Source: Oscillatoria princeps RMCB-10
GTDB taxonomy: Bacteria; Cyanobacteriota; Cyanobacteriia; Cyanobacteriales; Oscillatoriaceae
Length of the DNA stretch: 64,000 nt
Direction of reading: 5' to 3'
Assembly (NCBI GenBank): GCA_019359235.1
Contig: JAHHHT010000008.1
Coordinates: 248,001-312,000, forward strand
Positions 1 through 8,276 of the stretch are shown here, in pieces. A program made the position numbers and the translations under genes. Each line of letters begins with the position of its first letter. The stretch's first letter is position 1. Below the pieces are notes generated by a model. The model was not told where the DNA came from and made no database searches. It saw nothing but the letters and a program-made list of their open reading frames with translations.

Positions 1-1
1 A

Positions 2-952
2 ATGCCCCCCACACCGCTGGCGGCTGGGGCAGTGGCGTCCAAGCTGCCGGCAGTTCCCGTCCCGGGGGCGTCTGTACCGCCTCCGCTAAAGCTGCCGGCA
101 GGCTCCGTCGCCCTGACGCCGCGCCCCCTGTCACCGGCACCGGCGAGGGTGGCGGTTGCGCCCCCACCGGCTGCGCCCAGGAGAGCCATGCCGGCACCCC
201 CGCCAACGTCGATTCACGTTCCCGCCCCAGTGCTTCCAGCGCCGGCGGTTGAAACTGCCCCCCAGCAAGAGATTCCGCCGGTGGCTGAAGGTGAGGGGGG
301 GGCTCTCCCCAGTCTGGGAGCGCCTCCTGCGCCGGTTAGCGAGCCTGAGGTGGCTCTCTCGCCAAGCGCCCCGCCGCCCAGTGCGCCGGCAAGTGGCGCG
401 AGCGATCCCGCACCGGCTCTGCCCCCGATTCCGGGATTGCCTGACGGAGAGCCGGCAGTGGGGGGCAAATTGCCGGAAGTCAGTGCGCCGGCACCTGGGG
501 AGACGCCTGTGCCGGCACCGCAGAGCGCTTCGCCGCCAGCGAGCTCGTCTGAGCTGACGCCCTCGCCGGCACCGCAGAGCGCCTTACCGGAAGTCAGGGA
601 GCCCGGTGCTGGGGAGACGAGGGAGCCGGCTGAGTCGCAAAGCGAGAGCAGCGCTCAGCCGGTGCCGCAATTGGCGGAGGCGAGGAATTATTTCGCGCAG
701 CGGTGGAGACCGCCCCTGGGGTTGAAGCAACCTTTGGAGTATACTATTTCGGTGAATGCCGACGGGTCTGTGGGGCAGATTATTCCCCGGGGGCAGGCGT
801 CTTATCAGTTTCTGGAAAGCACCGGCATGCCGGTGATGAACCAGCCGTTTGTTTCGCCGGTGAGGGGAGGCGAGCCGGTGAGAATTCGGGTGTTGCTCAA
901 GCCGAATGGTGCGGTGCAGACGCTCGTTGAGCCGTGGCAGCAAGGGCTGTGA
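2..952 (+). CDS. Pro/Ala-rich cyanobacterial protein with DUF4335-like C-terminus (possibly 5' partial)
   Basis: The first ATG lies at base 2, so the frame may continue upstream of the window. Residues 1 to about 215 are low-complexity Pro/Ala/Ser/Glu sequence, probably disordered. The last 90 residues form a compact domain (AQRWRPPLGLKQPLEY, then DGSVGQIIPRGQ, then PFVSPV) that resembles the C-terminus of cyanobacterial DUF4335 proteins; that assignment is from memory of the family. No signal peptide or membrane segment is visible in the part present. The function is unknown. Part of the low-complexity stretch is built on repeated CCGGCA/GCCGGC strings. Confidence 0.6.
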   Translation: MPPTPLAAGAVASKLPAVPVPGASVPPPLKLPAGSVALTPRPLSPAPARVAVAPPPAAPRRAMPAPPPTSIHVPAPVLPAPAVETAPQQEIPPVAEGEGGALPSLGAPPAPVSEPEVALSPSAPPPSAPASGASDPAPALPPIPGLPDGEPAVGGKLPEVSAPAPGETPVPAPQSASPPASSSELTPSPAPQSALPEVREPGAGETREPAESQSESSAQPVPQLAEARNYFAQRWRPPLGLKQPLEYTISVNADGSVGQIIPRGQASYQFLESTGMPVMNQPFVSPVRGGEPVRIRVLLKPNGAVQTLVEPWQQGL

Positions 953-1001
953 TTGTAGGGATTTTGGATTTTGGGTTTGGGATTGAAAAGCCGGCGGAGG
1001 A

Positions 1002-1046
1002 ACCCCACCCCCCAACCCCCTCCCCGCGTGCGGGGAGGGGGAGAAA
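1002..1046. repeat. Palindromic repeat, C-rich family, copy 1
   Basis: A C-tract (CCCCACCCCCCAACCCCC) is followed by the near-perfect palindrome TCCCCGCGTGCGGGGA. Related copies lie at 2550-2609 (inside the CHAT gene) and 3125-3164 (inverted). It sits 50 bases after the first gene and could act as a terminator-like hairpin. Confidence 0.7.
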
Positions 1047-1144
1047 GAGGCAGGAGTTTCGATGAAGGGAATTTCATGCTTGTGAGAGGCCAAATTAACT
1101 GCTAAAATAGAATCGGAGAATTACAGACCGAGGCCAACTGCTCT

Positions 1145-1348
1145 ATGCCCGAAATCGTGGAAATTCCCCTGGAGCTCACTCGCTTTCAACTGCCACCGGC
1201 AGTTCACGACCGTTTACAATTTCTCTTAGACCGGCAGGACGAGGGTTATACCCTGTCTCAAGCCGAACGCCAGGAAGCGGAGGAACTAATTGAATTGGTG
1301 GAATTTTTATCCTTGTTACAGTTACGCTCAACACGGGTGAGCCAGTAA
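1145..1348 (+). CDS. Small cyanobacterial protein (67 aa)
   Basis: A short acidic helical protein (VHDRLQFLLDRQDEGYTLS, then AERQEAEELIELVEFLSLL). It has the look of a widespread cyanobacterial small-protein family that is sometimes found beside a PIN or RelE toxin; no toxin is present here. A GAGG lies about ten bases before the ATG. The gene ends 11 bases before the CHAT gene, so the two may be cotranscribed. An antitoxin-like role is only a guess. Confidence 0.6.
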   Translation: MPEIVEIPLELTRFQLPPAVHDRLQFLLDRQDEGYTLSQAERQEAEELIELVEFLSLLQLRSTRVSQ

Positions 1349-1359
1349 ACATTAATGAC

Positions 1360-3108
1360 ATGAGAGTTTTTACCCCAGAGGCATTTCCCGAAAACTGGGC
1401 AATGACGCAAAATAATCTGGGGAATGCTTACGGCGACAGAATCACCAGAGATAGGGCGGACAATCTGGAAAGGGCGATTGCGGCTTATCAGCTGGCTTTG
1501 CAAGTTGACACCCGAGAGGCATTTCCCCAAAACTGGGCAATGGCGCAAAATAATCTGGGGACTGCCGGCACCTCTGGCAATCTCAGCAAGGAGTACATCC
1601 AGCAGCAGCGGCAAATCCTGGAAGAATCCCAGCCCCGGCTTGACGAACTCCTCAACCAGATTAAGGAATTCGATCCGCAATTCACCCTCACCCAGCGAGT
1701 CGAACCCATCACCTTTGAGGAAATCCGCCGGCTGATTGACTCTGAGACAGCCATTCTAGAGTGGCAGATCGGCACAGAGGGCTTCCAAACCTTCATCATC
1801 ACCGGCAACACGTTGGAAGTGGTGCAGTTTGCCGGCAACGAGTTGCAGCAGCTACAGGCGTGGGCGGTTGAATATCTCGGCGACTACGGCGAGACGACTT
1901 GGGGAGACGCCCTCGCCGAGAGACTCAACAGACTCTCCCAGATATTGCGCCTGCCAGAGATAATTGCCAAAATTCCCCCAACCTGCAGCCGGCTAATTCT
2001 GATTCCCCACCGCTATTTACATCTATTTCCCCTGCACGCACTGCCGGTATCCCCAACCTGCAGGGGCAAAACCCAGCCGGCGACAAACTCGGAGACGGGG
2101 GTTATTAACGCCCAGGGCGAAGCATTCGCGGCGACAAACTCGGGTGGGGAGACGGAGGTTACTAGCGCGAATGCTTCGCCCCTACAGGGGTATTGCCTTC
2201 TCGACGAATTCCCCGCCGGCGTGCGCTATGCGCCCAGCTGCCAACTCCTGCAGCTAGTGCGAAACCGGCAGCGCCCCGCAGCGGTTCCGCGTTTTCTGTT
2301 TGCCATCCAGAACCCCACCAAAGACTTGTCCTATGCTGACATAGAAGTAGAAGTCATTCAACGCGATTTTGACCCCCACACCCACATCCTGCCCAGAGAA
2401 CAAGCCACCAAAACCGCCCTCCTGGAAAACCTGGAAATCCTGCGGCGCACCGGCACCGCCCACTTTTCCTGTCACGGCGGATTCAATTTCGAGTTTCCCC
2501 TATCCTCCTCCCTAATTCTGGCAGACTCCCTGGAATCCCCCAGCCCCAGCCCTCACCCCCCAACCCCCTCTCCCAAAAAGGAAGAGAGGGAGAAAGCGGA
2601 AGGGGGAGATAAGCGGTATCTCACCTTGCGCGATGGGCGAAAAGCCAACCCAGAAAGATGCCTCACCCTGCAAGACATCTTTGCCTCCCTGGAATTGCCC
2701 CAGTGCCGGCTTGTCACCCTTTCCGCCTGCGAAACCGGCTTGACAGATGGGGCGCAACTGATTGATGAATATATTGGATTGCCCAGCGGCTTTTTGTATG
2801 CCGGCAGTCTCAGCGTCGTCAGCAGTCTTTGGCGCGTGGACGACTTTGCCACGGCAGTTTTGATGATAAAATTTTATCAGTGCCTGCGGGGCGGCGACTC
2901 AGGCGAGTCTGGCGTGCCGGTGGCGCTCAAGACAGCCCAGATGTGGCTGCGCAATGTCACCAAGGAGGAGTTTCTCAACTGGGTAACAGGTTTGGGCTTA
3001 GATAAAGGATATAATGAGGATGCGCAAGTGTGGGTTAACTGCTCCCCTGATGACAAACCTTTCCACAAACCGCAGTATTGGGCTGCCTTCTGCGCGATTG
3101 GGCAGTAA
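1360..3108 (+). CDS. CHAT-domain protease-like protein with reduced TPR region
   Basis: CHAT domains are caspase-fold cysteine peptidases related to separase and TPR-CHAT. The catalytic pair is visible: His372 in CHGG and Cys457 in TLSACETG. The protein ends with QYWAAFCAIGQ, the usual end of the domain. The N-terminus holds only two copies of an NWAMxQNNLG repeat, the second cut off after NNLG, whereas relatives carry long TPR arrays, so this looks like a shrunken version. Two small genomic repeats are inserted in frame at 2115-2181 and 2550-2609, adding low-complexity loops. It is followed by a small helical gene and a large coiled-coil membrane gene. Known CHAT proteins act in caspase-like signalling and cell-death or defence systems; substrate and role here are inferred only. 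Confidence 0.85.
   Translation: MRVFTPEAFPENWAMTQNNLGNAYGDRITRDRADNLERAIAAYQLALQVDTREAFPQNWAMAQNNLGTAGTSGNLSKEYIQQQRQILEESQPRLDELLNQIKEFDPQFTLTQRVEPITFEEIRRLIDSETAILEWQIGTEGFQTFIITGNTLEVVQFAGNELQQLQAWAVEYLGDYGETTWGDALAERLNRLSQILRLPEIIAKIPPTCSRLILIPHRYLHLFPLHALPVSPTCRGKTQPATNSETGVINAQGEAFAATNSGGETEVTSANASPLQGYCLLDEFPAGVRYAPSCQLLQLVRNRQRPAAVPRFLFAIQNPTKDLSYADIEVEVIQRDFDPHTHILPREQATKTALLENLEILRRTGTAHFSCHGGFNFEFPLSSSLILADSLESPSPSPHPPTPSPKKEEREKAEGGDKRYLTLRDGRKANPERCLTLQDIFASLELPQCRLVTLSACETGLTDGAQLIDEYIGLPSGFLYAGSLSVVSSLWRVDDFATAVLMIKFYQCLRGGDSGESGVPVALKTAQMWLRNVTKEEFLNWVTGLGLDKGYNEDAQVWVNCSPDDKPFHKPQYWAAFCAIGQ
2115..2181. repeat. Palindromic repeat inserted in frame in the CHAT gene
   Basis: Perfect 16-base inverted arms, GGGCGAAGCATTCGCG at 2115-2130 and its complement at 2166-2181. 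The same GGGCGAAGCATTCGG arm forms an intergenic hairpin at 30325-30391. It is translated without breaking the CHAT reading frame. Confidence 0.85.
2550..2609. repeat. C-rich genomic repeat inserted in frame in the CHAT gene
   Basis: Contains CACCCCCCAACCCCCTCTCC followed by a purine-rich arm. It is translated as PHPPTPSPKKEERE, a peptide typical of this repeat when it lands in genes. It is related to the copies at 1002-1046 and 3125-3164 flanking the same gene. Confidence 0.8.
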
Positions 3109-3124
3109 AAACACTCCCTCTTAC

Positions 3125-3164
3125 TCCCCCTCCCCGCACGCGGGGAGGGGGCTGGGGGGTGGGG
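3125..3164. repeat. Palindromic repeat, C-rich family, inverted copy after the CHAT gene
   Basis: TCCCCGCACGCGGGGA followed by GGGGCTGGGGGGTGGGG, the reverse orientation of the copy at 1002-1046. It lies 16 bases after the CHAT stop codon. Confidence 0.7.
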
Positions 3165-3244
3165 TTCACCCGGCAAATGTGCCAAGCCGGATTTTTAATT
3201 CCTAACCCGCAAACGCTCTACCAGAAAACCCGGAGAATGCTCTT

Positions 3245-3604
3245 ATGAAATCCGCAATAGTCATCGCTGTTTTTCGGAAATGGCTGCAAGACAACCCAAC
3301 CATCTTTCTGCCCAACGCTTGGCAAAAATTGCCGCAGCTAGAGTCAAACCTCACCGGCTTTACCAATGACCCACTCTTCTCGACAGCCGAAATTATTACC
3401 AAGTGGTGCGCCAATAATGGGCTAGGAGAAAAACTCAAACAGGAGGTTTTTGGTTCACGCACGGATATCGACGATCCGCCAGAATTTGATACCAGCGATA
3501 CCGGCGTAATAGAAAATATCGTGCCGGCGCTTCGCCAAAGCATTAGAGATCGCTACGAAGCCATCCTACGCGAAGAAGCTGAACAGCAACAGCGGGGCGG
3601 TTAA
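3245..3604 (+). CDS. Small helical protein of the CHAT module (119 aa)
   Basis: Not assignable to a named family by eye. It is predicted mostly helical, with a conserved N-terminus (AVFRKWLQDNPTIFLP) and a central KWCANNGLGEKL, and ends near VPALRQSIRDRYEAI. A paralogue with the same motifs and the same leader (CGGAGAAT, a few bases, then TTATG) is at 6029-6364. Its position between a CHAT protease and a membrane protein suggests an adaptor, comparable to the effector-associated helical domains of bacterial conflict systems; that comparison is inference. CGGAGA eight bases before the ATG supports the start. One base separates its stop from the next ATG. Confidence 0.75.
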   Translation: MKSAIVIAVFRKWLQDNPTIFLPNAWQKLPQLESNLTGFTNDPLFSTAEIITKWCANNGLGEKLKQEVFGSRTDIDDPPEFDTSDTGVIENIVPALRQSIRDRYEAILREEAEQQQRGG

Positions 3605-3605
3605 A

Positions 3606-5231
3606 ATGAGTAACAAAATCTGGGCACCTAATGTTGACTTGTTTGCCTACCACCTCCACAAAACCCTAGGAGCTGAGGTAGAGAATCCCCACTCCCTCTG
3701 GGAGAGATGCAACAGCATTCTACAGCAACTGGGCATTCCAGCGCAACTCGACGCCTCCAACTTATCCAGCTACCAAAAAAAAGAACCCGCCGGCAATCGG
3801 GTAAACCTGCTGCAGAAAGCAGCGGTTGGCAACCGGCGCTCACTCCCCTTCGAGAAAGAATCCCAACAGGGAGTCAAAATCAAAGGATTTGTCTCTCCCC
3901 TGCGCATCGGTGACAGCTATGCCCTCGCTTTTAATATCCGCATTCCCGAAGAAGACGCCGGCAAGCCAACCGAGCCGGTAAATACTGCCATCTTCCAAGA
4001 GTTTAACCCCAATAACTGTTTACTTCCCACGCGCACGCCGGTCAACAATTCCCTAGGGCAAACTCTGCTGATTACCGCCTCTCTCACTGTCGCGCAAAAG
4101 CAAGAAGCCCGGGGAAAAGATAGCCAATTCCTCCGAAAGCTAGCAACCGAGTGCCTGGAAAAGCTCATCCCAGAACCCGAAAACCGGCCCGCCTTCTCGC
4201 GCCAGGGGGAATTGTTCGGCAGTCCCATTTTTGAGTATAGCAGCAGTCAGGGGGATTCATCCTGCCACATCCTCGTCTGGCTGTTCTCCCATCCAGCCAT
4301 CAGCGAAAAGTTCGCCGCGTGCTATAATGAGTTCCTCGATCTGTTATTCTACCGCAACAAGATTGTCTCTGTCTATCAGGAGACCCGCATAATTTCTCGG
4401 TTAACGCGGAGTGAGTACGAGAAGATAGAAGAGCGGATTGAGACGATTTTTCCAGGCTTGCCCCAATCCAATCCTAGCAACAAAAGCCGGTTGAGTCAAG
4501 AGAATCTGGAATCTCTCAACACTGAGCTAATCGAGATGCCGGTGCGGGCGGTGGAGTACGCCCGCTTGCTGAGAGATTTGCAATTCCGCCAGCACACTAT
4601 TGAAATCAACGCTCGCAATTACGCCGAGAAAATTGCGACAATAAAGGAACGTCTCGCCTCGGATTCCAAGTATCCGTTTGAGCCGGCAGTCCCCTTCTTG
4701 GAAGCCTTCAGCCAAGACACCTGCACGTCTTATCAAGAGCAGATTGTCGCCGATTTGGGCTATTACGGGCACGGCACAGACTTGCTGGACAAAGCCATTG
4801 CCTCCATCCGGGGCATCGTGGAAATTGAACAGGCTCGCCTCGACCGCGAAAAAGAAGCGCGGTTGCAAGAGAAAGAAGAGCGTGATAAGATAGAAAAGGA
4901 AAAAGAGGAAGACCGCGAAAAGGAACGGGAGCGCAATTTCCAAATTGCCTTCGCAGCCGCCGGCTTTGGAGTCAGTGTTGGGGGCATCGTTTCCTCCGGC
5001 TATCAGCTAATCACCGAGGAGCGCCCGATTTTTTTGCCGGTGCCTTTTACGCAGATAAAATGGCCTTTTCCTTCGCCACAACCCCATCCGTTCACCGCAT
5101 CCGTCACCCTCGGCATCGCAGCCGGTTTATTCGCAGCAGTAGTGGCGGCGGCGCTGACTAAAGTCTGGCAGGATTGGCTCGAAAAGCAGGCAGAAAAGAA
5201 ACAGAGCGATTCCACCGCCGGCAGTAAATAA
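3606..5231 (+). CDS. Large coiled-coil, C-terminal two-helix membrane protein of the CHAT module
   Basis: A 541-residue protein of no family I can name. Residues 1-230 look globular; residues about 240-400 are helical. A highly charged Lys/Glu coiled coil (about 418-446) is followed by two hydrophobic segments near the C-terminus (about 447-465 and 498-520), giving a membrane-anchored protein with a long cytoplasmic part. It starts one base after the upstream small gene, so translation is probably coupled. Next to a CHAT protease it could be the membrane effector or a protease substrate; this is speculation. Confidence 0.75.
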   Translation: MSNKIWAPNVDLFAYHLHKTLGAEVENPHSLWERCNSILQQLGIPAQLDASNLSSYQKKEPAGNRVNLLQKAAVGNRRSLPFEKESQQGVKIKGFVSPLRIGDSYALAFNIRIPEEDAGKPTEPVNTAIFQEFNPNNCLLPTRTPVNNSLGQTLLITASLTVAQKQEARGKDSQFLRKLATECLEKLIPEPENRPAFSRQGELFGSPIFEYSSSQGDSSCHILVWLFSHPAISEKFAACYNEFLDLLFYRNKIVSVYQETRIISRLTRSEYEKIEERIETIFPGLPQSNPSNKSRLSQENLESLNTELIEMPVRAVEYARLLRDLQFRQHTIEINARNYAEKIATIKERLASDSKYPFEPAVPFLEAFSQDTCTSYQEQIVADLGYYGHGTDLLDKAIASIRGIVEIEQARLDREKEARLQEKEERDKIEKEKEEDREKERERNFQIAFAAAGFGVSVGGIVSSGYQLITEERPIFLPVPFTQIKWPFPSPQPHPFTASVTLGIAAGLFAAVVAAALTKVWQDWLEKQAEKKQSDSTAGSK

Positions 5232-5334
5232 ATCAAAGCGATTGGCGTCGCACCCACACGCCAGATGAAGAGCCCGGCACCCCAAACCCCTGCGCAGGGC
5301 TACCGTTTACACACATCTTGGCTATGTGACTGCA

Positions 5335-5369
5335 GTAGGGTGCGTTCCCTCTTAGGGAACGCACCCTAC
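5335..5369. repeat. GTAGGGTGCGTTCC-type hairpin
   Basis: Perfect inverted repeat GTAGGGTGCGTTCCCT and complement with a short loop. It belongs to the same family as the triple cluster at 9892-10217 and, with a different inner core, the hairpin at 45167-45193. Confidence 0.85.
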
Positions 5370-5685
5370 CCCTACCCCGGGCGAAACATGGAAAATTGGC
5401 ATGACTGGGGATTTGTGTGTAAGCCGCAGTCGCGCACGAGGAGGGGGAGCGAGAGGGGATTTTCGCGCCTCGGAAATCTTGCCGGTGCCCATCGCGAGAA
5501 GTGCGGAGCGCCGGCACCGGCTTTGCCAGCCCAGCGTTCTGGCCTTGTCCTAAACTGACTGTCCATTGCTATAATGACACACAGCCTGTAGGGGTTGGCC
5601 CCCGTGCCAGCGCCGGTTTCAGGCTGCTTGGCGTTTTCTTTGCAAACCCTCTCTGAGACAAAGGTTTGCACCAGAAGCGACTTGT

Positions 5686-5785
5686 GGCGTGCCGGTGGCG
5701 CTCAACACCGCGCCCGCTGGCGCAATGTCACCCAGGAGGAGTCTCTCAACTGGGGAACAGCTTTGAGCTTAGCTACAGTATACGA
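5686..5785 (+). pseudogene. Remnant of a second CHAT gene (C-terminal piece)
   Basis: Closely matches bases 2919-3010 of the intact CHAT gene (GGCGTGCCGGTGGCGCTCAA, then CGCAATGTCACCnAGGAGGA and TTCTCAACTGG-like sequence), encoding an RNVTQEESLNWGT version of RNVTKEEFLNWVT. The catalytic parts and the true C-terminus are missing. It lies 240 bases upstream of the paralogous small gene, mirroring the order in the intact module. Confidence 0.75.
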
Positions 5786-6028
5786 GCAGCCAGCGCAACG
5801 GCCTGAAAAAGTGCCGGTGAAGTCATGTTTGGAACAGACAGAAGAAACTTAAGCAGTGCGAAACAACTAATGAAATCCCCCCCCTAACTCAACCTCCTCT
5901 TCTCCTCCCTCTGCGCCCTAGCCGTCGTGCAGCTTATAAAATCGCTCCTAAACTCGCTCCTCACACACAACACTATTTTAACGCTCTAACCAGCAACAGA
6001 GCCCCCAGATCCCCGGAGAATCCCCCTT

Positions 6029-6364
6029 ATGGAACCCACTAAACTGATAGCAGTTTTTCTGCACTGGCTGCAATACAACCCAGCCATCTTTCTCCCCAAA
6101 AGTTGGAAAAACTTGCAGCAGCTAGAGGAAAGCCTCGCTGACTTTGCCGATGACGAACTCTTCCCGGTAGCCCACACCCTCAGCAAGTGGTGCGCCAAAA
6201 ATGGGCTGGGAGAACAGCTCAGACAGGCTGCTGAGCACACCGAACTCGACGAAATGCTAGAAGTCGATCTCACCGGTGCCACCGAGATAGAAAATCTCGT
6301 GCCGGCGCTCCGCCAAAGCATTATAGAATGCTACGAAGCCATCCAGACAGACGTTGAGCACTAA
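6029..6364 (+). CDS. Paralogue of the small CHAT-module helical protein (111 aa)
   Basis: Shares with the protein at 3245-3604 the order AVFLHWLQYNPAIFLPKSW, KWCAKNGLGEQL and NLVPALRQSIIECYEAIQ, at the same spacing. The start is supported by CCGGAGAATC upstream, as in the paralogue. Its own CHAT partner is reduced to a remnant at 5686-5785 and no copy of the large membrane gene follows, so it may be orphaned or may work with the intact module. Function unknown. Confidence 0.7.
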   Translation: MEPTKLIAVFLHWLQYNPAIFLPKSWKNLQQLEESLADFADDELFPVAHTLSKWCAKNGLGEQLRQAAEHTELDEMLEVDLTGATEIENLVPALRQSIIECYEAIQTDVEH

Positions 6365-6425
6365 CTGCGGAAAAGCCTGCTATAGAAATAGACAGTCAGT
6401 TTAGGACAAGGCATCTGACTTGCTA

Positions 6426-6460
6426 GTAGGGACAGGGACAGGCGAGACGCCTGTCCTACG
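6426..6460. repeat. GGACAGGCG-type hairpin
   Basis: GGACAGGCG, AGA, CGCCTGTCC. The same core with other flanks recurs at 7150-7170 and 28911-28933. Confidence 0.8.
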
Positions 6461-6731
6461 TCCTAATAAGAGCTGAAAAACCGCCCCCACCGGCAGCCCG
6501 CCAACCCGCAAGCCGGTGCGGGACAGCCAAGACGCAAGCCGGCGTTCTGCAACAGAGGCTGGCGCGATAAATCACCTCTCTACAATAGGCTGCTGGCTCC
6601 TCCGCAGCGCCCCGGCACTGTGCCAGTTTGAAAAACTGTCTGCGCAAGCGCAACCCAGCAGAGACGCAATGTCTATGATTGAAATGAAGTAAATTTGCGC
6701 TGCATAAATACAGCTGGAGGGTGGAGAGGCT

Positions 6732-7019
6732 ATGCAAAATATAACACCGGCTTCTCAACAAGCAAACAGCACCGCTTGGGTATTTCAAGCTTGGGCGTCG
6801 TTTATCATTTCCCTTACTGGCACCACAGTCGGTATCTTCTACTTACCTGTAGATGGCTGGGTGAAAGGCTATATGGGCATGGGTTTGGTGTTCACCGTTG
6901 GCTCCACAATGAGCTTGGCGAAAACTGTCAGAGACGAGCATGAAGCGAAGAGACTCGCCGCTCGCATCGATGAAGCCAGAGTCGAGAAGTTACTCGTAGA
7001 GCACCACCCCCTTAAATAA
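6732..7019 (+). CDS. YiaA/YiaB-family two-helix inner membrane protein
   Basis: A 95-residue protein matching the YiaAB domain: two hydrophobic helices (about 18-40 and 46-64) with the family motif FYLPVDGWVKGYMGMGLVFT, followed by a charged tail (KTVRDEHEAKRLAARIDEAR). GGAGAGG just before the ATG decides the start. Members are small inner-membrane proteins of unknown function. It is a single gene here, followed by palindromic repeats. Confidence 0.9.
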   Translation: MQNITPASQQANSTAWVFQAWASFIISLTGTTVGIFYLPVDGWVKGYMGMGLVFTVGSTMSLAKTVRDEHEAKRLAARIDEARVEKLLVEHHPLK

Positions 7020-7083
7020 TACCTGAACAGTTGCCGGTGCCGCACCCAAAAAACCCGTCAGCTTTTACCTGGGAGCGAGAATA

Positions 7084-7170
7084 AGAAACCCGGTTTCTTT
7101 AAGAAACCGGGTTTCTAGGATTGGGCAATCAACTTTTTTGGATCGCGTAGCACAGGCGTCTCGCCTGTGC
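7084..7170. repeat. Two adjacent palindromic repeats
   Basis: At 7084-7117, AGAAACCCGGTTTCTT and its complement form a perfect hairpin. At 7150-7170, GCACAGGCG, TCT, CGCCTGTGC forms a second. Both cores recur in the window (25015-25078 and 50703-50803; 6426-6460 and 28911-28933). They lie between converging genes and may stop transcription. Confidence 0.8.
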
Positions 7171-7180
7171 CGCCTGCGCC

Positions 7181-7633
7181 CTACTTGCCCTGTTTGCTCT
7201 CCTTTTGCCGGCGACGGTTCACCGAAACCACAGAATGGTCTATCGGAAACCCGGCCACAGGAATCACCTGATACTTGCGCTCCTCTTCCAAGCGTTTGAG
7301 CTCGGTGTAATCGATCCAGTGGATGCAATCGACCGGACAGGTATCAATCGCTTCTTGGATCAGCTCTTCCGGATCGCCATCTTGCCGGATCGCGCGGGAG
7401 CGACCGTAGTCGGGCTCAATGTAGAAAGTGTTGCGGGCGACGTGAGCGCAGTGCTTGCAGCCAATGCAAGTCACCTCATCCACATAGACCCCCTTTTGGC
7501 GCAACGCACCGCCCAGTTCCGGCTCAAAGCCAGAACGCTCGGGCGCATTGCGCAAAGCACCTCCTAACTCCGGTTCAAAACCCGACCGTTGCGGATCGTC
7601 GTCAGAAGCCGGTGGAGTGAAGTCAGACATCAA
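7181..7633 (-). CDS. [4Fe-4S] ferredoxin of the ycf35 operon
   Basis: Cys56, Cys59 and Cys62 (CIGCKHC) with Cys99 (TCPVDCIHW) form a single [4Fe-4S] ferredoxin centre. The N-terminal extension carries a duplicated RSGFEPELGGALR (residues 16-28 and 33-45), which I recall from other cyanobacterial members. The ATG overlaps the stop codon of the Ycf35 gene by four bases. The electron donor and acceptor are unknown. The trio DUF2997, Ycf35 and ferredoxin is a conserved cyanobacterial arrangement, which argues for a shared role. Confidence 0.88.
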   Translation of the reverse strand: MMSDFTPPASDDDPQRSGFEPELGGALRNAPERSGFEPELGGALRQKGVYVDEVTCIGCKHCAHVARNTFYIEPDYGRSRAIRQDGDPEELIQEAIDTCPVDCIHWIDYTELKRLEEERKYQVIPVAGFPIDHSVVSVNRRRQKESKQGK

Positions 7634-8016
7634 GCACTCCAGCGTTGCAGCACTAGGCGGATGGAGCCGTCGGGGTTCTTTTGCTGTTCAGCCAGCTGGA
7701 AGCCTTGCTTGGAGCTCTCACCAACCACGGTGTGGTAAGCGTACCGCTGAGTCACCATGTTCAGGAACCGATCCACAGAGGGGGCTTGCTGCCAAAATTG
7801 CAGGTCAGCAACCAGTTCGTACTCAGCGCCATTCCAGCGGAAGCCGAGATCGTAACCGTTGTCCTGCTCAATGACAACCTCAGCCGAGTGGGTTTGACCG
7901 CGATAGCCTCTCACCTCTTTTGGGCCGGCTTTCCAGTCAATCCCTAAATCGCTGAGAGCGGCTTGCAAGGACGTGAGATTGCGGATTTGAGTTTTGATTT
8001 GGCTAAAGTGGGACAT
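7630..8016 (-). CDS. ycf35: Ycf35 (DUF1257) family protein
   Basis: A 128-residue soluble protein with the family start MSHFSQIKTQIRNL and the central Tyr/Trp-rich part (DNGYDLGFRWNGAEYELVAD, then QRYAYHTV). Ycf35 is kept in cyanobacteria and some algal plastids; its function is not settled. It is the middle gene of the operon: the DUF2997 gene is 50 bases upstream and the ferredoxin gene overlaps its end by four bases. Confidence 0.92.
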   Translation of the reverse strand: MSHFSQIKTQIRNLTSLQAALSDLGIDWKAGPKEVRGYRGQTHSAEVVIEQDNGYDLGFRWNGAEYELVADLQFWQQAPSVDRFLNMVTQRYAYHTVVGESSKQGFQLAEQQKNPDGSIRLVLQRWSA

Positions 8017-8066
8017 AGTTGCTTCCTAAGTAACAGAGTGAATTAAATGGGACAAAACAAAAAAGC

Positions 8067-8276
8067 TCACCACTCGCTAAAAGTCGCTCGGGCTGCAGCC
8101 GTCGCTGACTGGTGAGCCGCTCTGGCAAAAAATTCAGAGGTCTGCTCCTGCTTGAGGACTTGCCCGAGTTGGGCTTCAATTGCTGCAGTCACCTCCGCGC
8201 AAGACGCCCCGACAATGCCGGTAACTTTTTCCTGCACTCGGCCATCTGGATAAATGACAAACTCTAGCGTTTCCAT
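8067..8276 (-). CDS. DUF2997 family small protein
   Basis: Starting at ATG 8276 gives 69 residues beginning METLEFVIYPDGRVQEKVTG, the usual DUF2997 start. A longer frame to 8339 adds an untypical N-terminus and is not preferred. It contains CAEVTAAIEAQLG and ends AARATFSEW. It is the first gene of the DUF2997-ycf35-ferredoxin operon. Function unknown. Confidence 0.85.
   Translation of the reverse strand: METLEFVIYPDGRVQEKVTGIVGASCAEVTAAIEAQLGQVLKQEQTSEFFARAAHQSATAAARATFSEW

Larger units (their letters stand above)
5542..6412. mobile_element. Candidate non-autonomous element bounded by 32-bp inverted repeats
   Basis: Bases 5542-5573 begin GCCTTGTCCTAAACTGACTG and are the inverted complement of 6381-6412 with two mismatches. 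Between them lie a CHAT-gene remnant (5686-5785) and a complete paralogue of the small CHAT-module gene (6029-6364). No transposase is present. The arms may be transposon ends that carried the duplicated module, or two separately inserted palindromic repeats. Confidence 0.55.

Noticed and set aside
156-1093. Overlapping frames in the Pro/Ala-rich first gene
   Set aside because: High-GC low-complexity sequence leaves several frames open; only the frame with the conserved C-terminal domain is credible.
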